From Solenopsis invicta (Eukaryota; Arthropoda; Insecta; Hymenoptera; Formicidae): a stretch of 64,000 nt of DNA. This document shows, one piece after another, positions 51,101 to 57,641 of this stretch (positions within the stretch are counted from its first letter, which is position 1; each line of letters begins with the position of its first letter). Location: assembly GCF_016802725.1 (NCBI RefSeq), contig NC_052679.1, positions 12,443,463-12,507,462 of the forward strand, written 5' to 3'. The notes beneath the pieces were generated by a model, which worked only from the letters and a program-made list of their open reading frames with translations, had not been told where the DNA came from and ran no database searches. The translations under genes were made by a program, and so were the position numbers.

Positions 51101-54100
51101 GGCTACATACATCTAAAACAAGGAAAATTAAAATAAACTTCCAGAATTTTTTCTTGCAAAAAATTAGCTAATTAAATATTATTGTATATATTTAGAAGTA
51201 TATAGAGGAAATTAGTATTAACATACTATTTTTTTGTTTTTGGGTAATATTTTTTAAACAAAAGCTAAAAATAAAACTTTATAAATATGAAACAAATTAG
51301 AAAGTGTCTGTTATTAAATGTTATAGCAGTTTTCATAATATTTTATATTATGTTATAATAATTGATGTTTTTGTAACATAACTCAAAAAGAGCATGTAAA
51401 AAATGGGCTTCAAAATTAGCATAATAAACAGTAATGACAGATTTAGATACGTAGAAAAGTACTTTACTATAAAATAAATTGATAAAAATTAAGTAATAAA
51501 ATAAATTTTTACGTACAAATGAATTAATCGATTGTTTAAGTCAAATTGGAAGTTGCTATTAATATTTATCTATATTTTCTAAATATTATAAACATTATTT
51601 TATGTATATTTTAAATGTAAAACCAATACAAACGTTTCAATCCTCGTATTGGATCATTTTTAGTGTCATATTCTAAGATCGTTAACGATTAAAAAATTTG
51701 TTGGTTTGAATATTAACATGAATTTACAGAATTACATGTGATAATCCAAAATGATTTGATTACATACATAAATCTCTGCGTTTATTTTCTTGTTTGATTT
51801 CTATAGACTTTTCTATCGCTTTGCTTGTAAAAGTTCTTTTTAAGTTAATTTATATATGTGGTTCTATTTACATCCTAGTTGTTACTGCCATTTTTGTTTA
51901 ATCGTGTACAATATTGTGTTTCCTTAGTACTGCTTTATCTATATTATTTCAAAAAATTTTTTATTTTTATAGAATTTGTTTTTACGTTAACAGTCAATCA
52001 TTAAGAAGGGAACACCATCTTTGAAACCTAAAAATGATACTTTGGTAATTTTTTGCAGTAAACTAATTAACTCAAACAAAAATTATTTTTTAGAGCTTGC
52101 TATATGAACTTTCGAGAGTACAGAAAATTTTTTTTTAATTTTTATCATTTGAAATCGCGATGAAACGGTCCCACAGTGGTTCCAAATCTCGAAAAATTGG
52201 AAGACTATCGTGATGGTTCCGTTTGCACGTGTACAATGCTATCGTGTTCCTAGCCTCTCATACGCATACGAAGCGAGATAGGTTCAGTAACCGCAATTGT
52301 TTCCTCATTCGCGCGTGCAAAACATGTACTCGTGGGAGCATTTATCAACGCTTTGCGTCTTTTTAGCTGTCCGATAAATGGTCAGTCGGATAGTGGTAAG
52401 CAGATGTTCGCCAAGGGAACGATGCCTGGAAGGGTGGAGGGCATTGTTACAGATTTATAAACAATGAATTTTGATATTTATAAAAAAATTTTACACAAAC
52501 TTGATAATTATATGCAGAATACAAAAATTTTAGCTTAAATGTTAAATTAATTTTTGAGATACATTGGTTAATTTTTTAAAATATTTTAAGGAAAACGCTT
52601 TTAAAGATTAGATGAAGTTATCAGTAATATAATTTCTTTTGTTGTACGGCTAGCGTACGGAATCGGGCCTAAGCCAGATAGACGCCGTGAAGGGATGAGG
52701 ACCCTTGAAATCGTTGGCCAAGGAAAACAGTCCGAACATTTGAATATAATCGTATATTTACAAACGTCAGATAATACTCACGAGCTCGTATTACAGCTGC
52801 GGTACTCGTGAAGGAAGAATGAGGAGACTCAACTTCATAGCGCGCGAGCCGCGAAAGCGTTCCCGATTTATGACGGGAACGCTTTTGCGGCTTACGCTCC
52901 CGTTTGTCAGCTTTTTTGTCACCAATTTGATCCAACTTGACTAGTCTGAGCGCGACTTTAATTGAATTTGTTTACTTGCATGAAGTAAGAGATACACCTT
53001 TGATTTTATACATTTATATCAACATGGCATGTTGGATACGTGAATGTACCGCCAAAGAAAAGAAAAATGCAGAGAAAAAAAGCCTTTTTAAAACTCACAC
53101 GGAAAAAATATTTAATAATTGGCGTGATAACGGAATTATTGCAAAAGATAAAAAAGAATTTACTCAAAAAAGCCGCATTTGTGAGTTGCATTTTCTGAAA
53201 GATGACATTTTACGAGATGTTTTTCATGTGACAAATGGTACTTCTATTACGGTGCCACGTAAAATACCCAAGTTGAAAGAAGATGCTATTCCATCTATTT
53301 TTCCATCAGAGATCAGTAATTCTGTGAACCTTATTAACAACCTGGTAAAAAATTTTTCATATATAATTATATAGTAAACAAATTCAATTAAAGCTGCGCT
53401 CAGGCTGGTCGAGTTGGATCGAGTTGGTCCTTAAAATGGCGATCCAAAAAAGCTGACGGACGGGAGTCACAAATCGGGAACGCTTTTGTTTCACAGAGTT
53501 GAGTCTCCTTAATCTTACTTCATGGCGGTACCTCGAGTGATACTAATGTGTGTGTGTGTGCTAACGGTATGACCAAGCTGTATGCATAGCTCTTTGTAGG
53601 TGTGGCTGCTGCTAGTGGCTGACTTCTTGACGATGGAAGATGTGCTTTGTATCGAGGCTTGGAATGACTGTTTGCCGCTTAAGTATCAACTGGCGTTTTT
53701 ATATGATTGATTACAATTGCGAAAGGCTATTGCCGATTGCAAGTGCGATGTTCGATACTTCCGCGTGGTCAGCGTGTGTCAGCGTTGTCGCAACTAATTT
53801 GGGCAATTATCGTTGGGTTTTTAGGGTTCTCAGGTTTGTCGGTGTTGCGATAGCGCTTTAGACAATAAGTTTAATTTCTTTCCAGTGCATGGTAACCCGA
53901 GATCGGTTGCCATGCGCCGGGTCATTGTAATGCTTGGTTATAACACTTTCATACTTAAATCATCAATTCTTAGACCCATTGTTGGTAAACAAATGTAGCC
54001 TCTTAAGTTTATATGAAATACAAAGAAATATTGTTTTTTGTATGGAAATGTTTTTTTTTTCTTGTACAATTTTTTTCTTTTATTTAGATAAATTTTTAAG

Positions 54101-54929
54101 TTGGAAAAAATAGTTAATAAATTAAAGTATATATATTTAAAAATAACTAATTGAAATAAAAAATTAAATTATTTGAAATGAACTAAATTAAGTTAAAAGT
54201 TATCAGCTTCTTAACTTTATTATTTAATTTTTAATATTTTAACTAGTTATCAGCAAATCCTGTATTATTTTATTTAATAACATTAATTTAATTGTGATTA
54301 AAAATTAGCTTAAATCAAATAAGCAAATTAATATTAATTTTTTTTTATTATTCTCTATTATTCTCAGGCACCAACGAGAAAAGATTCCGTATGCTCTAGT
54401 TTAAGTACAAGTAGAGCACCAAGTGCAACATCTTACGTTTCATCTACAGCATTGTCACATACTTTAGAAAATGGCGATACATCTGGGTCTCATGAAACTG
54501 CAAAGGTAATATGTTTATATTTAGCAATTTTAAATATTAATTTTTTTTATAATGAAATACGCATTAATGATTTGAATGTAATATACACGTCATATATCAT
54601 AGACGAAAAAGATTCCCGAGCCTATAACGACTATAAAAGATAATGAACCTATGGTATCTGTTCTTTTTCACACAACATTAATACGAGACCAAAATGGGCT
54701 TGGATTCAGTATTGCTGGTGGAGAAGGTTCGCAACCATTTAAGGATAATAACGATGTAAGTATATAAACCTTACTTGTGTGATAAAACTCACTTTTTATT
54801 TTTACTTTAATTGATTTTAATTACTGTATAACTACTGAACATTTCCAGGCAATTTTTATCTCAAGAATAACAGATGGTGGAGTTGCCCAGAAAGATGGTA
54901 AATTATTAATTGGGGACAAAGTAATATCT
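26058..54929 (+). CDS. Scribble, partial, 17 exons visible
   Basis: Scribble is a LAP-family scaffold (leucine-rich repeats plus PDZ domains) of the cell cortex that sets apicobasal polarity with Dlg and Lgl. Seventeen exons with GT/AG borders join in phase into 836 codons without a stop. Exons 1-7 encode LRRs and the LRR-capping segment. Exons 8-12 encode an acidic, low-complexity linker ending in the conserved RRDTPHHLKNKRIH and DKEKVASIIAQ. Exons 13-14 give PDZ1 (GLGLSIAGG), and exons 16-17 begin PDZ2 (GLGFSIAGG). The first LRR exons and everything after VIS of PDZ2 are not in the window. No frameshift or stop is seen, so the gene looks functional. Introns up to 11.6 kb are packed with mobile elements. 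Orthology rests on my recognition of the sequence. Confidence 0.95.
26302..26391 (+). CDS. scrib: scribble visible exon 2 (LRR)
   Basis: The acceptor is a T-run followed by CAG, the donor GGAAG|GTAACA. It encodes LPAGFVQLRNLTVLGLNDM and LTHLPPDFG, one LRR and a bit. Phase 2 at both junctions agrees with its neighbours. Confidence 0.93.
28123..28243 (+). CDS. scrib: scribble visible exon 3 (LRR)
   Basis: The acceptor is TTTTGTAG, the donor TTG|GTAAGT. It encodes SLELRENLLKSLPESLSQLL and LERLDLGDNEIEEL, two LRRs typical of LAP proteins. It leaves in phase 0 into the largest internal intron of the visible gene (11.6 kb). Confidence 0.95.
28458..28562. repeat. Small palindromic MITE in intron 3
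   Basis: Ends are TTACCCTATCA on the left and TGATAGGGTAA on the right. The arms continue inward as ATATTTTTTAAAT-type sequence. About 105 bp, no ORF. Confidence 0.65.
29965..30614 (-). pseudogene. Non-LTR retrotransposon ORF1-like coiled-coil fragment
   Basis: Two minus-strand frames, 30399-30614 then 29956-30360, are joined by a frameshift. The second is a highly charged coiled coil (VDNLERRVEDIEKGRG, ELEEKIRKLELGREKRE) followed by NIIIKRVRVKEEGKEVLK and a KIRNKDKGGGGMVWVKF segment. This arrangement, coiled coil then an RNA-binding-type domain, resembles ORF1 proteins of non-LTR elements found in ants. It stops abruptly at the junction with array sequence near 29965. Pyrimidine-rich sequence up to about 31415 probably belongs to the same insertion. 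The plus-strand frames over it are shadows. Confidence 0.65.
32754..32985. repeat. MITE with about 38-bp inverted repeats
   Basis: The left end has TATAGCATAGACATAGGATA and ACAGACCGAGCAT; the right end is the complement. About 230 bp, inserted in one unit of the tandem array. The frame at 32654-32851 covers it and is not a gene. Confidence 0.8.
33345..34322 (-). mobile_element. TTAACCCTTAAACAC-type element, copy B (inverted)
   Basis: 978 bp bounded by TTAA at 33341-33344 and 34323-34326. One end is CCCTTAAACACATCGATTC, the other, read inward, CCCTTAAACACATAAGTGGG. It lies inside the tandem array of intron 3 and is in the opposite orientation to copies A and C. No conserved ORF. Confidence 0.88.
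34953..36000 (-). pseudogene. DD41D mariner-like transposase, broken
   Basis: Read on the minus strand: an N-terminal helix-turn-helix region (LGECHRFYKRAAVLYRRQYP, 35701-36000), then YPYHPYHLSLRQ and the first catalytic motif VMFSDEATFH (35498-35704), then FQQDGAPTHFAHVVRNYL, IGRGGPIKWPSRSPDLTAPD and FYLWGFLKDYVY (34953-35330). There are 41 residues between the second and third aspartates. The three pieces are separated by a frameshift near 35701, an in-frame stop after NRHNSH, and a second frameshift near 35331. Inactive as it stands. Confidence 0.9.
36200..36413 (+). pseudogene. Internally deleted inverted copy of the same transposase
   Basis: The plus strand reads LNQALNEQDHEERQLF, stop, QWAVQQIQNDENFLKS and then jumps to LLHTVTHFQR, stop, IQLCQQVNGATFEHFIA. 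These match, with few changes, two separate parts of the minus-strand transposase at 34953-35704; the catalytic region between them is gone. This shows that the right arm of the palindrome is a second copy of the element, not a simple terminal repeat. Confidence 0.85.
36910..37039. repeat. (TA)n and (TATACA)n microsatellite
   Basis: Alternating TA with interspersed CATA. It abuts the TA target sites of two mariner-type structures, at 36912 and 37040. The frame at 36808-36990 is a by-product. Confidence 0.9.
37040..37626. repeat. 590-bp mariner-type foldback
   Basis: Ends are CAGGGTGTCTGGGAACTAGG on the left and, read inward from the right, CAGGATATCCGGAAACTAGG; TA flanks both. The arms stay complementary through AAGTCTTATACCATTTTGCG and GCGATGGCG... 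to a second small palindrome at 37287-37380 (ACATACACTGCAAAA). No transposase. It sits inside a TA microsatellite. Confidence 0.88.
37905..38008 (+). repeat. Perfect hairpin, 49-bp arms and 6-base loop
   Basis: Bases 37905-37953 are exactly the reverse complement of 37960-38008, with loop ATACAC. The arms begin AAGACTTTTATTTAAAAAAG. No mismatch was found on reading both arms. It lies in intron 3 of scribble, so it is expected to be transcribed as an RNA hairpin with that gene. Confidence 0.9.
38522..38602. repeat. (CG)n/(CA)n alternating tract 1
   Basis: Alternating purine-pyrimidine sequence (CGCGCGCG, CACGCACG) for about 80 bp, a composition known to favour Z-DNA. Confidence 0.9.
39001..39068. 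repeat. (TG)n/(CG)n alternating tract 2
   Basis: GTGCGTGCGTGTATGTATGT followed by GTGTGTGCGCGCGTGCGC, again alternating purine and pyrimidine. The open frame over it is not a gene. Confidence 0.9.
39395..39482. repeat. (CG/CA)n tract 3 with about 28-bp period
   Basis: Three units of CGCGCGTGCGCGCACACACA type in tandem, ending in a pure CG run. The block lies about 360 bp before scribble visible exon 4. Confidence 0.9.
39548..39610 (-). repeat. tRNA-derived SINE-like fragment
   Basis: On the minus strand: box B-like GGTTCAAATCC preceded by TCAAATTGGTATTTTACCC. It aligns to 49940-50003 (TCAAATTGATAATATGTC, GGTTCAAATTC). Both are degenerate and cannot be functional tRNAs. Confidence 0.5.
39840..40132 (+). 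CDS. scrib: scribble visible exon 4 (LRRs)
   Basis: The acceptor is TTTGTGTAG before CCTGCGCAT, chosen over the ATATAG 13 bases further on because only the first keeps the frame and restores PAHIGHLPALQELW. It encodes about four LRRs, including LWIDHNQLQHLPPEIGQLK and LTDLHLSQNVIEKLPDGL. The donor is AAG|GTAAGT. The minus-strand frame at 39817-40026 is a shadow. Confidence 0.96.
40215..41204. mobile_element. hAT-like element with perfect 8-bp duplication
   Basis: 990 bp, ends CAGGGACCCTGAC and, inverted, CAGGGACTCTGCCC. The direct repeats ATAAAGAT at 40207-40214 and 41205-41212 are identical. CAGGG-type ends and 8-bp duplications are diagnostic of hAT. The interior has ACCGAAACCGAAA repeats near both ends and no transposase ORF, so it is non-autonomous. 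It occupies nearly all of the intron between exons 4 and 5. Confidence 0.93.
41257..41390 (+). CDS. scrib: scribble visible exon 5 (LRRs)
   Basis: The acceptor is ATGTTTCAG, the donor ATTG|GTAAGA. It encodes CENLQELILTENFLLELP and LNNLNVDRNSLQSLPIEIG. A hAT-like insertion ends about 52 bp before the acceptor, yet the splice site itself looks intact. Confidence 0.95.
41400..43030. other. Intron 5 with a GC-rich island at about 42470-42680
   Basis: Mostly T-rich without genes. The island contains AACTCTAACCGACTAAAACC and GGTGGAGCGCCCCGGGATCG and contrasts sharply with its surroundings. It resembles a retrotransposon untranslated region, but I cannot assign it. The frame at 42583-42858 over it is not supported. 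Confidence 0.4.
43038..43149 (+). CDS. scrib: scribble visible exon 6 (LRRs)
   Basis: The acceptor is TTTTTCTAG, the donor ACAG|GTATAT. It encodes LGVLSLRDNKLQYLPAEVG and CTVLHVLDVSGN, nearly the same as the fly protein at this place. Confidence 0.95.
43303..43469 (+). CDS. scrib: scribble visible exon 7 (last LRR and cap)
   Basis: The acceptor is TTGGTATACAG, the donor GATG|GTTAGT. It encodes LHYLPYSLINLNLKAVWLSE and the LAP-specific tail (QAQPMLTFQTD, EETGQEVLTCFLLPQ) that closes the LRR domain in LAP proteins. Confidence 0.95.
43948..44105 (+). CDS. scrib: scribble visible exon 8 (post-LRR linker)
   Basis: The acceptor is TGTATTTTAG, the donor AAAGAG|GTGCGT. It encodes RLGILVGMRNVQGCEMRELT and HSVKFTDEPPEADKE, a charged linker with the HSVKF segment known from Scribble. 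Confidence 0.9.
44188..44298 (+). CDS. scrib: scribble visible exon 9 (linker)
   Basis: The acceptor is AACAAATAG, the donor ACAG|GTAAGT. It encodes IPFIRQNTPHPKELKAKAHK and a serine/lysine-rich end. It is in phase 0 on both sides, so it could be skipped without shifting the frame. Confidence 0.9.
44442..44657 (+). CDS. scrib: scribble visible exon 10 (acidic linker)
   Basis: The acceptor is CTTTTCAG, the donor GCA|GTAAGT. It encodes 72 residues of acidic, poorly conserved linker beginning DVSQTFGLDKTEA. In phase on both sides. No domain is visible; membership rests on frame, splice sites and position. Confidence 0.82.
44826..45062 (+). CDS. scrib: scribble visible exon 11 (linker with conserved end)
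   Basis: The acceptor is ATTTTTACAG, the donor ACAG|GTTAAT. It starts with an acidic stretch and ends in LQRRDTPHHLKNKRIH and DKEKVASIIAQ, motifs I recognise from Scribble. A (TA)n tract begins 17 bases into the next intron. In phase on both sides. Confidence 0.93.
45078..45117. repeat. (TA)n microsatellite
   Basis: Pure TA repeat just after the donor of visible exon 11. It generates YI-repeat frames on both strands that are not genes. Confidence 0.95.
45369..45426. repeat. (TGCG)n microsatellite
   Basis: GTGTGCGCGTGCGCTTGCGT followed by GCGT and GCAT repeats, about 40 bp before the acceptor of visible exon 12. Confidence 0.9.
45466..45544 (+). CDS. scrib: scribble visible exon 12 (linker)
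   Basis: The acceptor is TATTTATAG, the donor CAAG|GTAAAT. It encodes AFMKKVDETSIPLPSQVQS, continuing the helix after SIIAQ. It leaves in phase 1 into a 3.9-kb intron that holds three mobile elements or remnants. Confidence 0.85.
45780..46135 (+). pseudogene. Non-LTR retrotransposon pol C-terminal remnant
   Basis: Across two frames one reads ALKELRSIEYNLGLKEEIIG and later EGVEALIKLRYGNLDERDKY then WLDEN, stop, YHTFCKDKKDCMNHYMKKC. The last part looks like the RxGN.ER.(K/R)YW segment and cysteine/histidine tail at the C terminus of ant non-LTR polymerases. Adenine-rich codons match the ORF1-like fragment at 29965-30614. Family name not assigned; heavily decayed. Confidence 0.5.
46272..47230. 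mobile_element. DNA element with about 90-bp inverted repeats in intron 12
   Basis: The left end is AGCAGCGCTGTCCTTTAGTC; the right end, read inward, is CAGCGCTGTCCTTCAGATAG. The arms continue through GTGAACC, CACCTAA/CGCCTAG and GCGCTC to about 46355 and 47145. No transposase ORF is visible. Confidence 0.7.
47268..48491. mobile_element. TTAA-flanked DNA element (Kolobok-like?), copy 2
   Basis: 1224 bp bounded by TTAA at 47264-47267 and 48492-48495. Ends GAGGTAACACCACTGTAGA and, inverted, GGTGTAACACCACTGTAGA. It is a diverged sister of 2724-3940 with the same internal order: a TGGCG(AC)...TAGAGCC segment, GAAAAACGCGTTTAAAGTTT, then the start of the minus-strand ORF's tail. Confidence 0.8.
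47880..48248 (-). pseudogene. C-terminal part of the TTAA-element protein
   Basis: 122 residues, from MLNRCLGSYTQNNNVS to GMLYGPGIAD. It includes KYCVQRLIAVCTFNDDLINI and a charged C-terminal helix. The shorter ORF at 3329-3514 matches the C-terminal third. The likely role is the carboxyl part of a transposase; no catalytic motif can be identified. The upstream start is not convincing, since the M may simply be the first after a stop, so I treat it as a fragment. Confidence 0.55.
48950..49020. repeat. (TG)n microsatellite
   Basis: About 70 bp of TG repeats with some CG steps. The histidine/threonine-repeat frame on the minus strand is an artefact. Confidence 0.95.
49459..49623 (+). CDS. scrib: scribble visible exon 13 (PDZ1, first half)
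   Basis: The acceptor is TTATTTTAG, the donor GAAG|GTAAAC. It encodes EEQYEIHIERTTGGLGLSIA followed by GGIGSTPFKGDDEGIFISRV. GLGLSIAGG is the carboxylate-binding loop of PDZ1, which binds C-terminal peptides of membrane partners. Confidence 0.96.
49690..50280. mobile_element. 590-bp element with about 140-bp inverted repeats
   Basis: The left arm has TAAAGATGAAATGGCC, GATCTTGCAGTGGTTT and TTAGTGTCTAATAATAATTT; the right arm is the diverged complement. The interior holds a tRNA-like fragment at 49940-50003. It lies between the two halves of PDZ1. No ORF. Confidence 0.75.
49940..50003 (-). repeat. tRNA-derived SINE-like fragment
   Basis: Minus strand: GCCTCAGTAGTCAAATTGAT then box B-like GGTTCAAATTC. 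It aligns to 39548-39610. Degenerate. Confidence 0.5.
50365..50577. mobile_element. Small hAT-like non-autonomous element
   Basis: 213 bp with ends CAGAATCCGGCTCACGGTAG and, inverted, CAGAGTCCGGATATCGGTGG, both continuing GCGTTTTC and CCCACTC. Flanking 8-mers TTTATTAC and CTTATGAC match at six of eight places. The centre has an internal palindrome built on ATGCATAAGGAAATTGATTG. Similar ATGCATAA(A/G)GAAATTGATTGG sequence occurs near 18805-18880. Confidence 0.65.
50623..50798 (+). CDS. scrib: scribble visible exon 14 (PDZ1, second half)
   Basis: The acceptor is TTTATTCAG, the donor ACAG|GTATTA. It encodes GPADLAGLRVGDKVISVNGV and the helix DHYDAVEVLKACGRV, with the expected final strand VLVLVIIREVTR. 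This completes PDZ1. A small hAT-like element ends about 45 bp before the acceptor. Confidence 0.96.
52005..52150. mobile_element. Left end of a third TTAA-type element
   Basis: TTAA at 52001-52004 is followed by GAAGGGAACACCATCTTTGA and CCTAAAAATGATACTTTGG, alignable to the left end of copy 1. No matching right end was found, so it is truncated, or it is the end of a longer element that includes the THAP region. Confidence 0.55.
52800..53545 (+). mobile_element. Inverted-repeat element carrying a THAP-domain ORF
   Basis: Left (about 52800-52975) and right (about 53385-53545) arms are inverted copies: GAGGAGACTCAACT, AAGCGTTCCCGATTTATGAC, CGTTTGTCAGCTTTTTTG and CTGAGCGCGACTTTAATTGA on the left match complements on the right. 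The left arm also has a small internal hairpin around ACGGGAACGCTTTTGCGG. Between the arms lies one plus-strand ORF with a THAP domain. Exact outer ends and target duplication were not determined. Confidence 0.75.
53024..53374 (+). CDS. THAP-domain protein (116 aa), transposon-borne
   Basis: THAP domains are zinc-dependent DNA-binding modules of P-element-type and some Kolobok transposases and of host regulators. Starting at the methionine of MACWIRECTAKEK, the protein shows the C2CH set: C3, C8, then CELH near residue 57, a tryptophan in NNWRDNG, and the closing AVPTIF-like motif DAIPSIFP. The frame remains open upstream to 52937, but MACW is the natural start because the first cysteine of THAP proteins lies at the N terminus. 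After NLINNL the sequence CTGGTAAAAA could be a splice donor, so the ORF may be exon 1 of a longer protein. No catalytic domain is found nearby. Same strand as the host gene scribble, in its intron 14. Confidence 0.7.
   Translation: MACWIRECTAKEKKNAEKKSLFKTHTEKIFNNWRDNGIIAKDKKEFTQKSRICELHFLKDDILRDVFHVTNGTSITVPRKIPKLKEDAIPSIFPSEISNSVNLINNLVKNFSYIII
53546..54367. other. Remainder of intron 14
   Basis: It is GC-richer up to about 53950, then AT-rich. A short GTGTGTGTGTG run sits at 53547. The frame at 53640-53861 has no recognisable motif. Nothing else is supported. Confidence 0.4.
54368..54505 (+). CDS. scrib: scribble visible exon 15 (linker between PDZ1 and PDZ2)
   Basis: The acceptor is ATTATTCTCAG, the donor AAAG|GTAATA. 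It encodes a serine/threonine-rich linker (APTRKDSVCSSLSTSRAPS). In phase on both sides, so it is a candidate cassette exon. Confidence 0.85.
54603..54755 (+). CDS. scrib: scribble visible exon 16 (PDZ2, first part)
   Basis: The acceptor is CATATATCATAG, the donor GAT|GTAAGT. It encodes VLFHTTLIRDQNGLGFSIAG then GEGSQPFKDNND. GLGFSIAGG is the peptide-binding loop of PDZ2. Confidence 0.95.
54849..54929 (+). CDS. scrib: scribble visible exon 17 (PDZ2, middle)
   Basis: The acceptor is ATTTCCAG, the donor ATCT|GTAAGT. It encodes AIFISRITDGGVAQKDGKLL and IGDKVIS. The next exon should start with the INGV-type strand of PDZ2 but was not found up to 64000, so the following intron exceeds 9 kb. Confidence 0.95.
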
Positions 54930-56199
54930 GTAAGTATTTTTTTATCAACCTTAAATAATTATTAAGAAAGTATAACCGAAGAAATAAAAATATTTTAATA
55001 TTATATGTTTAAAAGTTATATACAGAGTGCGTCAACAAAATTTTGCTAAAACAATTTATTAAAACGCTTGTTTATTTAGTAAAAACTTGAATTTACAAAA
55101 AAATTTTTTTGTACGTTATTTAAAGGATTATATATATCTTTTTGACGCTAAAAAATTACCGATTTTTGGGAAATTTTTTTTGGAATAGATAAATGTGGTA
55201 TCTACAAAAGGAACATATTTAATTGATTGTTAGTATATAAAAAAATTACTTTTTAACATGACTTTAACGAATCAAAATAAACTTATTGGGACTGCTCTTG
55301 GGCTGTCTAAACGCCCTCCAGTATTTGCGTTCTCATACTGTGTAAAATAAACAAAAACAAGAAAAATGAAGAGAAATGATCTTCTGGAATGTTGTCATTA
55401 AAGTTGTACAAATCAATTTTCCAAATTTTGAAAAATTGGACAGTTATAACATTTAAAAAAAAAATCAAGCGATGCAGTAGCGTCGCGACGCCAGGTATAA
55501 AAAAAAAGTTTGTCAAAAAGTTTAAGTCAATATTTTGTTACTACAGCACTGATATTGTCGAAGCGCTACCGCAGTAGCTTTATCTCGAATTTTTGCCTTG
55601 CCCATTTTCCGATTTAATTAACTCGGAATTTACTCGAAAACGAAAGTTATAATGAAAAAATTCTAATGATACTTTTATAATAACTTTTTACGAGTTTTCG
55701 ATTGCGACCGGTCCGAATGAAATCGGTTTAGTCAATCCCGAGATTTTGACAGCGAGTCTATGAAAAGTCACTTTGACGATTTCAGTTTTTAATAGTCTAG
55801 TTTTTACCGAGGCATTAATCCGCATCACAGGAGTGACACTGCTGAGATTTACGCGTTTAGATTTTTGTCTCACGGGAACATTAAGCCGCTTGGTAGCGCA
55901 TAAGTCGACCTGCATCCTTACAACCGATTTGAAAGTTATTGTTTTACTAGAAAATGCAGATTAAAAAACAAAATTCAATTTTACTAAACTGAATAGAGCT
56001 TTCTAACAGTTTTAATCGGACATGTTCAGCAGGGCTATGTCAAATCAGTCAAATCTATCAAATCAAAGGATGCCGGTAGGAACTAGCGCCTCTTGCGGAT
56101 TTTCTGGTTGTAAGGAGACATTCGAGGGACGCGTAAAAGCATAGCGAAGTGTAAGCAGTGTTACCGCTGTGAGCCGCATTCAGTTTGGTGTAGAATCAA

Positions 56200-56465
56200 A
56201 TTAATGTTGATGGAAACATGTCGGATTGAGCTTAGTTCAGTCTCACTTTGATCACAAGTTCTAGTGGAGTGGCAGCGAATTGAATCCGGTGGAAACGGTT
56301 GCAACTAGTTAAAACTGAGTAGTGCCAACCTGTATTTATCTCATTCCATGTTTGTGGGTGCTGGGTGTTGTAAAAAAGTCCAAAGAGGTTAGAAATCGCA
56401 TATAATTTATCATAGAAATTTAATAAAAACCTGTAGGTTTAGATAAAATTATATAAAATAAATTC

Positions 56466-56501
<36 letters not shown>

Positions 56502-56645
56502 CATAAAGTTAAGTTGGCTTTACTGAAATATCAATTGTCTTTGCTATTACTCCACTTCCAGTGGAAACAGAACACTAAACTTGACCTGCACCAAAGTGAA
56601 ACCGAATTGAACGTATCGGTGTAAAACTAGACCAGCGTTGTTCGT
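56200..56645. repeat. Probable MITE with about 80-bp diverged inverted arms
   Basis: The left arm has GTTCAGTCTCACTTTGATCA and CTAGTGGAGTGG; the right arm has the complement of GTTTCACTTTGGTGCAGG and TTCAATTCGG. The match is imperfect, and the (TA)n run lies between the arms. Confidence 0.45.
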
Positions 56646-57161
56646 CTTGTTCAGTCTTCCGAGTGTCCGCTAAGACGCATTTACAACGCTTAAGAAGGGG
56701 GACTGTCCGTCAAGATAGGTTCTTATGTGAGGTTATGCACTATGCAGCATTTGTATGTACTTGACCGAAGATAAATACCGGTTGAAGGAATCACCAATTT
56801 AAATCATTTTTATTTTGTTTGTAGAGTTTTGAAGGTCAATTGGAAAAGTTTGAAGGTCACTCTGTTAATTGTAATTAATTGATTATTTTTTGATCGTGTA
56901 TTTAGCCGAAATAATTAACCGGAGGTAAATTACACAAGAAGCTTGTATGGATTTGTTTGTATTTCGTTTGTAGAGTTTTGAAGTGCAATTGAAAAGGTTT
57001 GTAGGTTTTCCAGATAATTTTAATAAAATATTTTAAAGTCATGTAATTGACTGAAATATAGATTCCAGGCGCTACTGGTCCTGAAATACCAGAAGGCGCG
57101 TTCGGTATTCTCTCTAATATATCGATACTCCTGGTTCTTTTTTGATAGTAAACAATAGTAA

Positions 57162-57306
57162 AGGGGGACTATTATGGTTCTTGAAACGAGATGAAAATTA
57201 CAAAAGTGAGCAAATTTATTAGTTGACTAATGACGTTATAAATATTTTAGTAAATTTGCTCACTTTGATCATTTTTGCCTTATTTTAAGAACTGTAATAG
57301 CTCCTT
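57162..57306. repeat. MITE with about 55-bp inverted repeats
   Basis: Ends AAGGGGGACTATTATGGTTC and, inverted, AAAGGAGCTATTACAGTTC, then shared AAAGTGAGCAAATTTA. About 145 bp, no ORF. Confidence 0.8.
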
Positions 57307-57641
57307 TGAGCAGCTGCAACCGGTGTTGCATAAGCGATTTGGTATTTAACCAACGAGATTACTAGCATTGAGACTTGTAGACAAGTCTGAAATTTAAGGC
57401 CATCATTAAGAAGAAGAAGAACCAATGAGATTCAGAGGCGGAAGCATAAGCCCAAGGCGTTTGTTTCCGAGAAAATAGTCTCAGTACTTCATCTAGAACC
57501 AAGATTCATAGCTCCAGCGATTAGAACCATCCGTCATTCGGATCCACTCAAATGCAAAGTATAATAGAATTAATTGTTTCAAAAAGCTAAAAATGTATTT
57601 AATATTTACATATAAATTAAAATTGGACCTAAGATTTTTAA

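Larger units (their letters stand above)
54930..57637. other. Start of the last visible scribble intron
   Basis: No further exon is recognised. GC-moderate sequence at 55480-56700 is probably repeat-derived. The overlapping frames at 55688-55915 and 55773-55964 have no motif. A (TA)n run lies at about 56472-56500. A diverged direct repeat of about 55 bp (GTTTGTAGAGTTTTGAAG) occurs at 56818 and 56957. Confidence 0.4.

Noticed and set aside
55688..55964. Overlapping frames on both strands without stops
   Set aside because: Neither has a motif or a good context, and no splice sites link them to scribble. Chance or repeat-derived.
56688..56720. TTAAGAAGGGGGACTGTCC, considered as an end of the TTAA-type element begun at 52001
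   Set aside because: It is in left-end orientation and matches the family for only a few bases; a right end would read the other way.
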